Assembly (NCBI RefSeq): GCF_000316035.1 | Contig: NZ_ANHX01000080.1 | Coordinates: forward strand, 1-64,000 | DNA: 64,000 bases | Reading direction: 5' to 3' | DNA from: Paenibacillus sp. PAMC 26794 | GTDB lineage: Bacteria; Bacillota; Bacilli; Paenibacillales; Paenibacillaceae | Part shown: positions 36,102 through 44,702 of the stretch, one piece after another | How positions within the stretch are numbered: the stretch's first letter is position 1 | Layout: each line of letters starts with the position of its first letter | The notes under the pieces: generated by a model | Databases searched by the model: none | Seen by the model: the letters and a program-made list of their open reading frames with translations, nothing else | What the model was told of the DNA's origin: nothing | Made by a program: the position numbers and the translations under genes

Positions 36102-37772
36102 ATGGCAGTGCGAATCAAACATGTCGGCAGATACCGTGAAATTGCCATGGCGCTCGTGCGTCATGGCTTCGGTTATATGGTCGAGGAGCTGGGCTTGTTC
36201 CAGCTACTGGCTCTGCCCAGACGGTGGATGTCGCGTGAAGCACACACCACCAAAACGCTGAGTGAACGCATCAGGCTTGTGCTGCAGGAGCTGGGGCCAG
36301 CTTTCGTCAAGCTGGGGCAACTCGCAAGCACAAGGGCAGATTTATTGCCTGAGTCTGTCATTCGTGAGCTGGTGAAGTTACAGGATCAGGTCCCGCCGTT
36401 CTCTTCCGAGACGGCACGGGGTATTTTGGAACAGGAATTGGATACACCGCTGGAGGAGATCTTTTCCCGGTTCGAGGATACCCCTGTAGCTGCGGCCAGC
36501 ATTGGACAGGTGCATATGGGCAAACTTCGAAGCGGTGAGTCGGTAGCCATCAAGATTCAGCGGCCGGGTATATCGCGTATTGTGCAGCGTGACCTGGATA
36601 TTTTGCGTGAGCTGACAGCCATGGCCGAGAAGCGCTGGGATTGGGTGAAGCAATATCAGATTCCGCAAATGGTAGAAGAATACGCTCAGGCATTGATGGC
36701 CGAGCTGGATTATACGGTCGAAGGCCGCAATACGGAAAAGATTGCACAGCAATACCAACAGGACAACAAGGTGAAAATCCCGACAATTTACTGGGATCAG
36801 ACTTCGTCACGTGTGCTCACTATGGAGTATATCGAAGGTATCAAACTCAATGATCGTGAAGAACTGGTCAGACGCGGTCATGATCTGAATAACATTGCTG
36901 AGCGGCTGGTGGATTCATTATTGAATCAAATCTTTATTCATGGGTTCTTTCACGCTGACCCACATCCGGGCAATCTGATGGTATTAAAGGATGGACGTCT
37001 TGCTTTTATAGACTTCGGTATGGTGGGTAGTCTGAGTGATGAGATGAAACAACAGCTCGCTTCGCTTATTATTGGGTTAATGCGCAAAGATACAGACAGT
37101 ATGATCCGAGCGATTGAGAAATTGGGCATGATGCCTGATGACATGGATCTGCGTGGGCTTCATGTGGATTTGGACAAGTTGCGTACCAAATATTACGATA
37201 TTCCCTTTTCCAAGATTAGTGTGGGTCAGGCGTTGAATGACTTGTTCGGCGTAGCTCAGAGGCACCGGGTTGTCATGCCTGCGGATATTCTGCTGCTTGG
37301 TAAATCGTTGCTTACGATGGAAGGTGTAATCGAACATCTTGATCCTTCCCTGAGTATTGTAGATATGGCCGAGCCCTTTGGCCGTAAGCTGATCAAGGAG
37401 CGTTTTAGTGCCGGAAGAATCAAGAATCGGTTGTTCCGCAGTGCGGCCGATATGGCTGAGAGTGTCATTGGTCTGCCAGGGCAGTTAAGGCAGTTATCAT
37501 CCATTATTAGCAAAGGCAAGCTGAGGCTGGAGATCAGTGTCCCTGAACTGGATGCCCTCATGCGCAGAATGGACCAGATTAGTAATCGGCTGTCCTTCAG
37601 TATCGTGCTGCTCGCCTTTTGTATCATCATGGTGGGCTTGATTATCGGTTCGTCCATCAGTCATCAGTCCACGATGCTGTGGGATATTCCGGTCATTGAG
37701 ATTGGTTTTCTGGTGGCGATTTTGATGGTGGCTTTCCTGCTCTATTCGATATTCAAATCAGGAAGATTCTAG
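36102..37772 (+). CDS. AarF/UbiB (ABC1) family atypical kinase
   Basis: A 556-residue UbiB-family protein. The KxGQ motif (FVKLGQLASTR), the alanine-rich nucleotide loop AAASIGQVH, the ExD motif (MAELDYTVEG), HADPHPGN and DFGM are all present, so the ADCK-type active site is intact. The C-terminal ~55 residues form two membrane helices (FSIVLLAFCIIMVGLIIG; IGFLVAILMVAFLLYS). UbiB proteins support quinone and lipid homeostasis. It starts directly after the phasin gene stop, so both are coupled. Confidence 0.92.
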   Translation: MAVRIKHVGRYREIAMALVRHGFGYMVEELGLFQLLALPRRWMSREAHTTKTLSERIRLVLQELGPAFVKLGQLASTRADLLPESVIRELVKLQDQVPPFSSETARGILEQELDTPLEEIFSRFEDTPVAAASIGQVHMGKLRSGESVAIKIQRPGISRIVQRDLDILRELTAMAEKRWDWVKQYQIPQMVEEYAQALMAELDYTVEGRNTEKIAQQYQQDNKVKIPTIYWDQTSSRVLTMEYIEGIKLNDREELVRRGHDLNNIAERLVDSLLNQIFIHGFFHADPHPGNLMVLKDGRLAFIDFGMVGSLSDEMKQQLASLIIGLMRKDTDSMIRAIEKLGMMPDDMDLRGLHVDLDKLRTKYYDIPFSKISVGQALNDLFGVAQRHRVVMPADILLLGKSLLTMEGVIEHLDPSLSIVDMAEPFGRKLIKERFSAGRIKNRLFRSAADMAESVIGLPGQLRQLSSIISKGKLRLEISVPELDALMRRMDQISNRLSFSIVLLAFCIIMVGLIIGSSISHQSTMLWDIPVIEIGFLVAILMVAFLLYSIFKSGRF

Positions 37773-37790
37773 CATAGTATCACATGAACA

Positions 37791-37837
37791 CCCGTAAAGA
37801 GACTTTCTTCAAAGGATCTTTGCGGGTTATTTTTTGT
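37791..37837 (+). terminator. Terminator of the phasin-UbiB operon
   Basis: acccgtaaaga (37791-37801) pairs with tctttgcgggt (37818-37828), followed by tatttttt. Confidence 0.8.
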
Positions 37838-37939
37838 GAATAGAGAATTGGTGAGTAAATTATAGAAAGATTAAGATAATAGAAGAAAAGGTTCTGTTTT
37901 TTCGCCTTAACTGTATTAGTACATATCCGGTCCTGTGAC

Positions 37940-38285
37940 TATAATAATAGGTCAGTACATTAACGGACCCGGTTTTTCTGAGAGGGGAAAACCTATGGGC
38001 ATCAGGATCAGCTCCTGATGTCGCATGAAGTAAGGCAACTGAGGCAGTAATGGAACACCAGCGGTACACACTGGAACGGAAAAGACATGAGTGCATATTA
38101 ACCCTTCAAAGCTATATGGATGGTAAATAATGGTGCAACTCAGGGATGAGCATAGGTGAATGACGCGGAGAGGAATCCGTTGTTTTGTGCTGTCCTGGGT
38201 AGATGGTTAGTGTGAACGGCTTCCGTTACTCTTCAGCAGGATGTCCATTATGAGGAATACACGTAGGAGGAACGGCAAAGAACAT
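37940..38285 (+). promoter_or_regulatory. Long leader of the SulP gene with hairpins
   Basis: A TATAAT box at 37940-37945 is followed by about 340 bp without a gene. The leader begins with two hairpins: ggtttttc (37971-37978) with gggaaaacc (37985-37993), and catcagga (38000-38007) with tcctgatg (38013-38020). Several weaker stems follow, such as ccag/ctgg near 38065. It could be a structured regulatory RNA, but it does not match a riboswitch class I can recognise. Confidence 0.45.
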
Positions 38286-39737
38286 ATGAACACTTTAAAA
38301 CAACAATGGTTTGGCAACATTCGCGGAGACGTGCTGGCAGGCATTACGGTAGCGCTGGCGTTAATTCCGGAAGCCATTGCTTTCTCCATCATTGCAGGTG
38401 TCGATCCGATGGTCGGATTGTACGCTTCGATTACGATTGCAATTGTGATCTCGATTGCAGGTGGCAGACCTGGTATGATCTCGGCGGCAACAGGTGCCAT
38501 GGCGGTACTGATGGTTGGACTCGTCAAGGATTATGGCGTGGAATATCTTTTTGCAGCGACGATATTGACGGGCATTATCCAGTTTCTGCTTGGCATATTT
38601 AAGGTTGGGCGATTTATTACGTTTGTGCCTCATTCGGTACTGACCGGATTCGTGAATGCATTGGCTATACTGATCTTTATGGCACAGTTAACCCACTTCA
38701 CTGGAGCGAACTGGATCATGTATGCGATGGTAGCGGGTACGCTGGCGATCGTTTATATTTTGCCGCGGTTTTTCAAAGGCGTTCCGGCTCCGTTAATTGC
38801 AATCATCGTGATGACGATTATTACCTTGGTGTTTCATCTCGATGTAAGAACAGTTGGTGACATGGGAAATATAACGAGCACTCTGCCGATGTTCCATTTG
38901 CCGAATATTGCGTGGACTTGGGACACGCTGATGATTCTACTGCCTTATTCATTCACCATGGCACTGGTTGGTTTGCTGGAATCTCTGTTGACCGCAACCA
39001 TCGTGGATGAGATGACCGAGACCAAGAGCAGCAAGAACCGTGAAGTGCGTGGTCAGGGTATCGCGAATTTTGTGAACGGTTTGTTTGGCGGGATGGGCGG
39101 CTGTGCGATGATTGGGCAGTCGGTCATTAATGTGAAGTCTGGCGGACGTGGAAGATTATCTACATTTACTGCGGGTGCGTTTCTCGCGATCCTGTTGTTG
39201 CTGTTTAGTGGTGTGGTGAAACAGGTACCGATGGGTGCGCTCGTCGGTGTAATGTTTATGGTGTGTATCGGGACATTCGACTGGAGTTCCATCAAAAATA
39301 TTGCTCGCGTGCCGCGCGCGGAAGCCTTTGTCATGATTGTGACGGTGGCAATTGTGGTCTATACCCACGATCTGTCGATCGGGGTTATGGTCGGCGTTGT
39401 GCTCAGTGTGCTGCATTTTGGCTGGAAACAGACCAAGATTCGCGTACAGGCGAGCCAGGAGCAAGGGCAGAAGGTATACCGGGTTCATGGACCGTTCTTC
39501 TTTGGTTCTTCGTCCCGCTTTGTAGATGAGTTCGATGCAGAGGCCGATCCGAAGGAAATCACGATTGATTTCGGAGGGTCACATATCTGGGACAACACTG
39601 CGGTTGTGGCTATCGGCAAAGTGAAGTTCAAATATGCGAAGCTGGGCAAAACCGTGCACCTGCGCGGGTTGAACGAGGAAAGCTCCCGTATTCTTGAACG
39701 GAGTGGGTTTGCTACAGCGGGCGGGCACGGTTCGTAA
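38286..39737 (+). CDS. SulP-family anion transporter with STAS domain
   Basis: A 483-residue membrane protein. The transmembrane core carries [32 protein letters not shown] and the [24 protein letters not shown] signature. The C-terminal ~85 residues form a STAS domain ([17 protein letters not shown]...[16 protein letters not shown]). The family exchanges sulfate, bicarbonate or dicarboxylates; the ion cannot be read from sequence. The ATG at 38286 is chosen although its aggagg is about 15 bases away; ATGs at 38241 and 38250 are alternatives. Confidence 0.87.
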   Translation: MNTLKQQWFGNIRGDVLAGITVALALIPEAIAFSIIAGVDPMVGLYASITIAIVISIAGGRPGMISAATGAMAVLMVGLVKDYGVEYLFAATILTGIIQFLLGIFKVGRFITFVPHSVLTGFVNALAILIFMAQLTHFTGANWIMYAMVAGTLAIVYILPRFFKGVPAPLIAIIVMTIITLVFHLDVRTVGDMGNITSTLPMFHLPNIAWTWDTLMILLPYSFTMALVGLLESLLTATIVDEMTETKSSKNREVRGQGIANFVNGLFGGMGGCAMIGQSVINVKSGGRGRLSTFTAGAFLAILLLLFSGVVKQVPMGALVGVMFMVCIGTFDWSSIKNIARVPRAEAFVMIVTVAIVVYTHDLSIGVMVGVVLSVLHFGWKQTKIRVQASQEQGQKVYRVHGPFFFGSSSRFVDEFDAEADPKEITIDFGGSHIWDNTAVVAIGKVKFKYAKLGKTVHLRGLNEESSRILERSGFATAGGHGS

Positions 39738-40015
39738 CTTGGTTGGACGAAGGTTGTTGTACAAAGGTGCAATGTCGAAACGTAGTTACGCAGACAAGGT
39801 GAAAAATGAACGGCTTAGTAAATCTGGAATTAAGGATCTAAAGAAGTAATAAGTAGTAGTAAAGTTATGAAGGCTACTGTCCTAAAGTAGTGGTGAGCAG
39901 ACATGTGACATCCCTATGAAGTAGACAACATAACTTTTTATCAGCGGCGCACTTTTTCCCAATGTAAGTCGGGGAGAGGGCGTCGTTGTTTTTTTATTAG
40001 AGTGTGTGGTGTGTC
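39738..40015. other. First part of a 1.5-kb gene-free region
   Basis: No supported coding region. A possible weak hairpin (gcggcgcac...) is seen near 39943. Sequence becomes rich in gaagta/gtagt steps toward 40020. Confidence 0.4.
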
Positions 40016-40340
40016 CAGTGAAGAAGTAGAAGTAGAAGTAGTTCTGGTGGTAGTTCTAATGGTGGTAGTCCTAGTAGAAGTATAGGTAGTGTTGATTGTT
40101 TTTGGTTGATAATGTTGGTGTTGGTGTTGGTGTTGGTGTTGGTGTTGGTGTTGGTGTTGGTGTTGGTGTTGGTGTTGGTGTTGGTGTTGGTGTTGGTGTT
40201 GGTGTTGGTGTTGGTGTTGGTGTTGGTGTTGGTGTTGGTGTTGGTGTTCCTAGTTCTAGTTTTTGTAGTTGATGTTCTGGTTCTAGTAGCTGTTTTAGCT
40301 GTAGCTGATGTTATTGTGCTTAAGCTTGTGTCCTTCCCTG
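40016..40340. repeat. Low-complexity region around a (TTGGTG)22 tract
   Basis: A core of 22 perfect TTGGTG units (40115-40246) is flanked by degenerate triplet-like repeats: gaagta/gtggtagt steps before it (from 40022) and gttctagt/gtagctgt steps after it. A plus-strand frame through it reads as poly Leu-Val, but there is no ribosome binding site and no conserved flank, so it is treated as non-coding. Confidence 0.85.
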
Positions 40341-40349
40341 TGTGTAAAC

Positions 40350-40546
40350 TCTAACGAACCTAGCACGTCTTATATGGGGGTATTTCATGTTTTCGTTATT
40401 TTAACGAATCACAGACATCTTATTATGCCAATGTTACTGATATTGAAGCCGTTTCGCAGGTATTTCCGAGTAATAAGGTGACTGGAGTTCGTTAGAAAAT
40501 CTAAAGGGTTTTAATTGGCGTAATAGGGTGTCCTGGATTCGTTAGA
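40350..40546. repeat. Family B palindromic repeat, copy 2
   Basis: A 197-bp element bounded by tctaacgaac and attcgttaga, with nested ttaacgaatc (about 40402) and gttcgttaga (about 40487). Identical length to copy 1 at 5940-6136 and the same nested order, though the middle has diverged. Confidence 0.65.
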
Positions 40547-41223
40547 ATTAGTGGTACGTGAGAGGTTCATCGTTAGGGCTATTTTCGAACCGTGAGAAAT
40601 CTTGATCCCAATGTACAGAGTCCCAGGTACCCTCAATTCCTGATACTTTCGCAAAATCGATTCCTTTTGATCTGTTTTTAGGATTACCTTTACAACAATT
40701 TATAGAATCATAGCAGCTATCTCAATCTCAACGATATCACTAAACTATCCTGGGTTTTGGACATAACGATCCATTACATCCTTCTCAAGGAGTATCATTA
40801 GAGACAGTGTACCCTGTTATCCCCTCCGCCTGACCACGTGCAGTTCAATCCTCAACCAATTCACAGAGTCATATTTCGAGCTAGCGTCTTGGCTTGTTCC
40901 ACTCATCATTATTCTCAGAGGGGCTCCTATAGTTACTGTCAAAACCATCCTCAAACTCACTTGGTCGATACAGTTACGCTGATCTTGGGATTTTGTGCTA
41001 CAAGTTAGGGTTGAGACGCTGTATCCCCTTTTGTTTTGCTTGACTAACGTGTAAACTACAGGGTATGGAGAAGAAGAGCAACGAGTGGATTGCTTTTTAA
41101 AAAATTCATTTCATAATCAGGATTGAACTAAGGAAAACTAGCCTTGATTGCAGAATTGATTACAGAAATACTGAAGTCATTATGAAATGGACTTATCTAA
41201 ATGAATATACAGAGGTGTAACGA
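40547..41223. other. Gene-free region upstream of the DEAD-box helicase
   Basis: About 680 bp with stop codons in all frames and no RNA gene that I can recognise. It would have to include the helicase promoter and a long 5' leader; long leaders are common for cold-shock RNA helicases. No clear promoter was found, apart from a weak TTGACT near 41040. Confidence 0.4.
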
Positions 41224-42870
41224 TTGGCAAACTTTGAACAACTGGGCATTCGCCCGGAATGGTGTGAGATCCTGAAACATCAGGGCATCACCGTGCCGAC
41301 TCCGGTACAGGAGCGTTCGATTCCGGTACTGCTGGGTGGACGCGATATTATTGCCGAGGCACAGACAGGCACAGGGAAAACGCTGGCTTTTTTGCTGCCG
41401 ATTATTCAGAAAATTAACGTATCCGACCGTTCGCCGCAAGCGCTGATTATTGCGCCTACGCGTGAGCTTGCGCTGCAAATTACGGAAGAAGCGAAGAAAC
41501 TCACGGCAAACGACGATAAACTGCATGTGCTTGCCGTATACGGCGGGCAGGATGTGGACAAGCAGCTGCGTAAATTGCAGAACGGTACCCAGATCGTTAT
41601 TGGTACACCGGGTCGTCTGCTGGATCACCTGCGCCGTGGCACGTTGAAGCTTGATAATGTGAAAAAACTGGTGCTGGATGAAGCCGACCAAATGTTGCAC
41701 ATGGGCTTCCTGGACGATGTGGAAACGATTCTTAGTGAGCTTCCACATAAACGTCAGACAATGCTGTTCTCAGCAACGATGCCAAAGGGCATTCGCAACC
41801 TGGCGAAGACCTACATGAAAGATCCGGAAGATGTAAAAGTATCTTCCCAATCCGTTATCCCGATCAAACAGATTCGCCAGCAGGTGCTGGAATGTACGGA
41901 TCGCGGTAAGCTTGAAGCGCTTCGCGGCATGATTGATACGTATCGCCCATACTTGGCGATTATTTTCTGCCGGACCAAGCGTCGTGCATCCAAGCTGAAC
42001 CAAGATCTGCGTGAAGCCGGTTATGCAAGTGATGAACTTCATGGAGATCTGTCCCAATCCAAGCGTGAGAACGTAATGAAAGCGTTCCGCGATGCCAAAC
42101 TGCAAGTGCTCGTTGCTACAGATGTAGCTGCACGTGGACTTGATGTTGAAGGTGTCACGCATGTATTTAACTACGATATGCCGCATGATGCGGAAAGTTA
42201 TATCCACCGTATTGGTCGTACGGGCCGTGCAGGCGGTACAGGTCTTGCTGTAACGTTTGCAACAGAGCACGACAGACCGGAACTTGCACGTATTGAACAA
42301 GGGATCGACCAGAAGCTGTCCCGCATCCAGTGGACGAGCGAAGGTCCAATTGCTTCAACTGGAGCAGCTAGACGTTCCATCAACGGTCAAGGGGATGACG
42401 AACGTTCAGGCGGACGCTCTTCCGGAACGGGCAGTGCCCGTCGCGGTGCAGGCCGTAACGATCGCAGAGATGGCGGACGTGGGGGTCGTGGTTCCCGCGG
42501 CGGCGAGGGTGGTCGCAGTGAAGGCGGACGCAGTGGTGGTCGTAGCGGTGACCGCAGTGGCGACGAGCGCAGCGCAGGCCGTGGTTCCGCACGCAGCAGC
42601 GACAGCAGTCGTGGTGCAGCAGGCCAAGGTGGACGCGGTGCGGGTCGCAGTGGCGACGAGCGCAGCGCAGGGCGTGGTTCCGCGCGCAGCAGCGACAGCA
42701 GTCGCGGTGCATCGGGCCAAGGCGGACGCGGTGCAGCTAGCAGCGGCTGGGCTGGCCGTAGTGCCGACAAGCGCACCTCCGGGCGCAGCAGCGAAGGCTC
42801 TCGCCGTCCGGAATCCGCAGGACGCGGACCGGCGAAGGGCGACCGTCGCGATTCTCGTCGCGGACGGTAA
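41224..42870 (+). CDS. DEAD-box RNA helicase with long RGG/SR-rich tail (CshA-like)
   Basis: A 548-residue ATP-dependent RNA helicase. All core motifs are present: Q motif, AQTGTGKT, PTRELALQ, TPGRLLDH, DEAD, SAT, and HRIGRTGRAG. From about residue 385 the protein is a 165-residue disordered tail of Arg, Gly, Ser and Asp, which includes a 31-residue unit duplicated in tandem (DNA 42553-42645 and 42646-42738). It probably acts in ribosome assembly, RNA decay or cold adaptation. The start is TTG at 41224 with agaggtg upstream. Confidence 0.93.
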   Translation: MANFEQLGIRPEWCEILKHQGITVPTPVQERSIPVLLGGRDIIAEAQTGTGKTLAFLLPIIQKINVSDRSPQALIIAPTRELALQITEEAKKLTANDDKLHVLAVYGGQDVDKQLRKLQNGTQIVIGTPGRLLDHLRRGTLKLDNVKKLVLDEADQMLHMGFLDDVETILSELPHKRQTMLFSATMPKGIRNLAKTYMKDPEDVKVSSQSVIPIKQIRQQVLECTDRGKLEALRGMIDTYRPYLAIIFCRTKRRASKLNQDLREAGYASDELHGDLSQSKRENVMKAFRDAKLQVLVATDVAARGLDVEGVTHVFNYDMPHDAESYIHRIGRTGRAGGTGLAVTFATEHDRPELARIEQGIDQKLSRIQWTSEGPIASTGAARRSINGQGDDERSGGRSSGTGSARRGAGRNDRRDGGRGGRGSRGGEGGRSEGGRSGGRSGDRSGDERSAGRGSARSSDSSRGAAGQGGRGAGRSGDERSAGRGSARSSDSSRGASGQGGRGAASSGWAGRSADKRTSGRSSEGSRRPESAGRGPAKGDRRDSRRGR

Positions 42871-42915
42871 AGCCTTGGCGCAAGCGGCGATATAGCCACA
42901 ATTGCGCAGGCACCA

Positions 42916-43020
42916 TGCCATGCCACAGGGTTTGGCATGGCACATATGAGAGGGTTCGGGTACAGATGTACCGAACCCTCAGATCAAGGGTCGCGACGGA
43001 ACCACGTCGCGGCCCTTTTT
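42916..43020 (+). terminator. Three consecutive hairpins ending in a terminator
   Basis: tgccatgcca/tggcatggca (42916-42942), then a gagggttcgg...ccgaaccctc hairpin (42950-42980), then aagggtcgcgacg/cgtcgcggccctt (42986-43017) with a T-run. The last is a strong terminator for the helicase gene; the first two may protect the mRNA end. Confidence 0.8.
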
Positions 43021-43035
43021 CACCAGGACAGATGA

Positions 43036-43155
43036 TCATTTCCGCTTATTCTTTTTGTCACCTGCGAGTGTCTGTTTGCGCGCCTGCTTGATCCATTGAA
43101 GATGCCATTTAGGTATTCCCCATCTAGTTTTTCTTTTTGTCCGTGTATTGCGCAT
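43036..43155 (-). CDS. Candidate 39-residue very basic small protein
   Basis: An open frame from ATG 43155 to TGA 43036 encodes a 39-residue peptide with about 40 percent Lys/Arg and three Trp (begins MRNTRTKRKTRWG, ends DKKNKRK). No good ribosome binding site is seen, and no family is recognised. The regular use of common codons and its isolated position between two terminators make it plausible. It could be a nucleic-acid-binding or ribosome-associated peptide; this is a guess. Confidence 0.35.
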   Translation of the reverse strand: MRNTRTKRKTRWGIPKWHLQWIKQARKQTLAGDKKNKRK

Positions 43156-43181
43156 AGCACTTGGCAGACTGCCATAAAATT

Positions 43182-43221
43182 CAAAACACCTCATCCTAGA
43201 CCTAAGGATGGGGTGTTTTTG
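43182..43221. terminator. Hairpin with T-runs on both sides
   Basis: aaaacacctcatcct pairs with aggatggggtgttttt. It can end transcripts from either side; on the plus strand it is followed by ttttt. Confidence 0.7.
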
Positions 43222-43361
43222 GATTAATTCTTATATCATTAGAAGCATAACCTTCGATCTGTGGTGCTGACTCGCATGCAGGGATGGATGAAATTGCATT
43301 CGTCTATATACAGGGAGTGAGTTTGCACTAAACTACGTTTTTCTTTCTCAATATATCATCC

Positions 43362-44294
43362 CTACAGCTGAACATCTGCGTATTGATCCCGATATTTCTC
43401 GTTATACACTCGACCTACCGACTCTGCCAATCCCCCTCGTGCCTTGCTCGGATAGCGTTCAATCGTGTGATAAAGTCTCATGAAGCGATCCTTGGGCATA
43501 AAGCGGGCGTAGCGGGTAATAAGACTAGGGAATAACTCAATATATTTGCTCTTGCGTACGGCAGCAGCAGCTACGGCTGTAAGTATCTGAATTCCATTGT
43601 GCAGCTGTAAAATGTTCACTTCATAGGTCGCGATATAACGAATCGCGTCTTCCCGGATCAAATCGGGCTTAAGCCGTGCGATCTCACCGATATAATCAGC
43701 CAGCAGCCTCTCGAAGCTGTGCAGCAGCAGTGGCTTGAGTTGCAGATCCATATCACTGCGCAGGACGAAGGATTGCAACAGCGCAACCTGTTGCAGTCGA
43801 ATCCGGTCATTGTAAACGAGTGAGCCGATCTCGCGGAGCATCTCATAGGCAAGTGCTTCATCCTGCTTTCGGGCTTCGGCGACCAGAGCCCAGTTGCGGT
43901 TAATACCCTGGCGGATGAGTTCCTCATCCTGTTGCAACGTGCGCTTCAACTCGCGCTGCTGCTCTACCTCGAACGAACGTTTCTGCATGAAGATCAGTCC
44001 AGCCAGAAGCAGCAGGGAAACGCTGGCCGCCGCCATGGTCTGATCTATGGTTTCACCGAAGTAGGTGGCAGCTGTACCGAACAATAACGTAATGAACAGG
44101 TCGCGTGCAATGCGGCGTTTCACTCGGGAAGTCGCCTTTGCCTGAACAGAGTTCAGTGTACCCCGGCCACAGGCCGTGCACTCGTCTTCCCACAGGCAGG
44201 TGTACTGTCCGCAACGTGAGCAGACTTGCAACTTTTCATAGGCATAGGTCGTTCGATGAAATGGTCTTATGGATACAACTAGTTTAGTACTCAT
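43362..44294 (-). CDS. Zinc-ribbon membrane protein, divergent neighbour of the vWA/tubulin operon
   Basis: A 310-residue protein, no known family. An N-terminal zinc ribbon (CSRC at 25-28, CTAC at 39-42) is followed by two membrane helices (about 66-80 and 88-104) and a 200-residue helical cytosolic domain with many Arg/Glu/Leu (EVEQQRELKRTLQQDEELIRQ and on). It is transcribed away from the vWA operon across a 408-bp shared upstream region, and zinc-ribbon cysteines also occur in that operon's GTPase. It may be an accessory part of the same system. The ATG at 44294 has a weak ggtgag site. Confidence 0.72.
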   Translation of the reverse strand: MSTKLVVSIRPFHRTTYAYEKLQVCSRCGQYTCLWEDECTACGRGTLNSVQAKATSRVKRRIARDLFITLLFGTAATYFGETIDQTMAAASVSLLLLAGLIFMQKRSFEVEQQRELKRTLQQDEELIRQGINRNWALVAEARKQDEALAYEMLREIGSLVYNDRIRLQQVALLQSFVLRSDMDLQLKPLLLHSFERLLADYIGEIARLKPDLIREDAIRYIATYEVNILQLHNGIQILTAVAAAAVRKSKYIELFPSLITRYARFMPKDRFMRLYHTIERYPSKARGGLAESVGRVYNEKYRDQYADVQL

Positions 44295-44616
44295 GCTTAA
44301 TCACGCTCACCATTCAGAATAGTGTAGAGGGTACGATCCGTGTCTTCCCGGGATACCGGTTTCCGTCGATGAAGCTGGAGTGAAAAACCCTTTATAATGA
44401 CAAAAAGAAACAATATGGCGAGGCATCCGTATGTAACCATAATCCGTTCCCTTCTATGGCTTGGTGAACAAGCGCTGTTATATTGCAGTTTGCTGGCAAT
44501 AACTATATCATATTTCCATAGTTGGTACTTTTGTGCCAGTTACAGATGTAGAATCGTCGATTTTTGTCAGTCATTACAAAACTGTAACTCAAGATAGGGG
44601 TGCTTTTCAGAATTTG

Positions 44617-44659
44617 TTAGCAGACTGTTAAGATTTCCTTAAGGCTTGACGCCTATAAT
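44617..44659 (+). promoter_or_regulatory. Promoter of the vWA/tubulin/GTPase operon with 11-bp direct repeats
   Basis: TATAAT at 44654-44659 is preceded by ttagca (44617), ttaaga (44628) and ttaagg (44639), spaced exactly 11 bp. PhoP and related OmpR-type regulators bind TT(A/T)A(C)A hexamers at this period just upstream of the -10. An inverted ttaca-aaac-tgtaa lies further up near 44574. The rest of the gap 44295-44702 holds no gene. Confidence 0.55.
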
Positions 44660-44702
44660 AAACTATTCCCATTTTAATCTCAAACGTGAAGGAGTACACC
44701 TA

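Noticed and set aside
37971-38285. c-di-AMP (ydaO-type) riboswitch before SulP
   Set aside because: ggggaaaacc recalls part of that motif, but the conserved 3' segment is missing.
40106-40354. 82-residue Leu-Val repeat protein
   Set aside because: It is only the translation of the TTGGTG tract; there is no ribosome binding site and no non-repeat domain.
42380-42945. Long minus-strand Pro/Ala/Arg frames opposite the helicase tail
   Set aside because: They are shadows of the high-GC Arg/Gly/Ser repeat coding on the plus strand.
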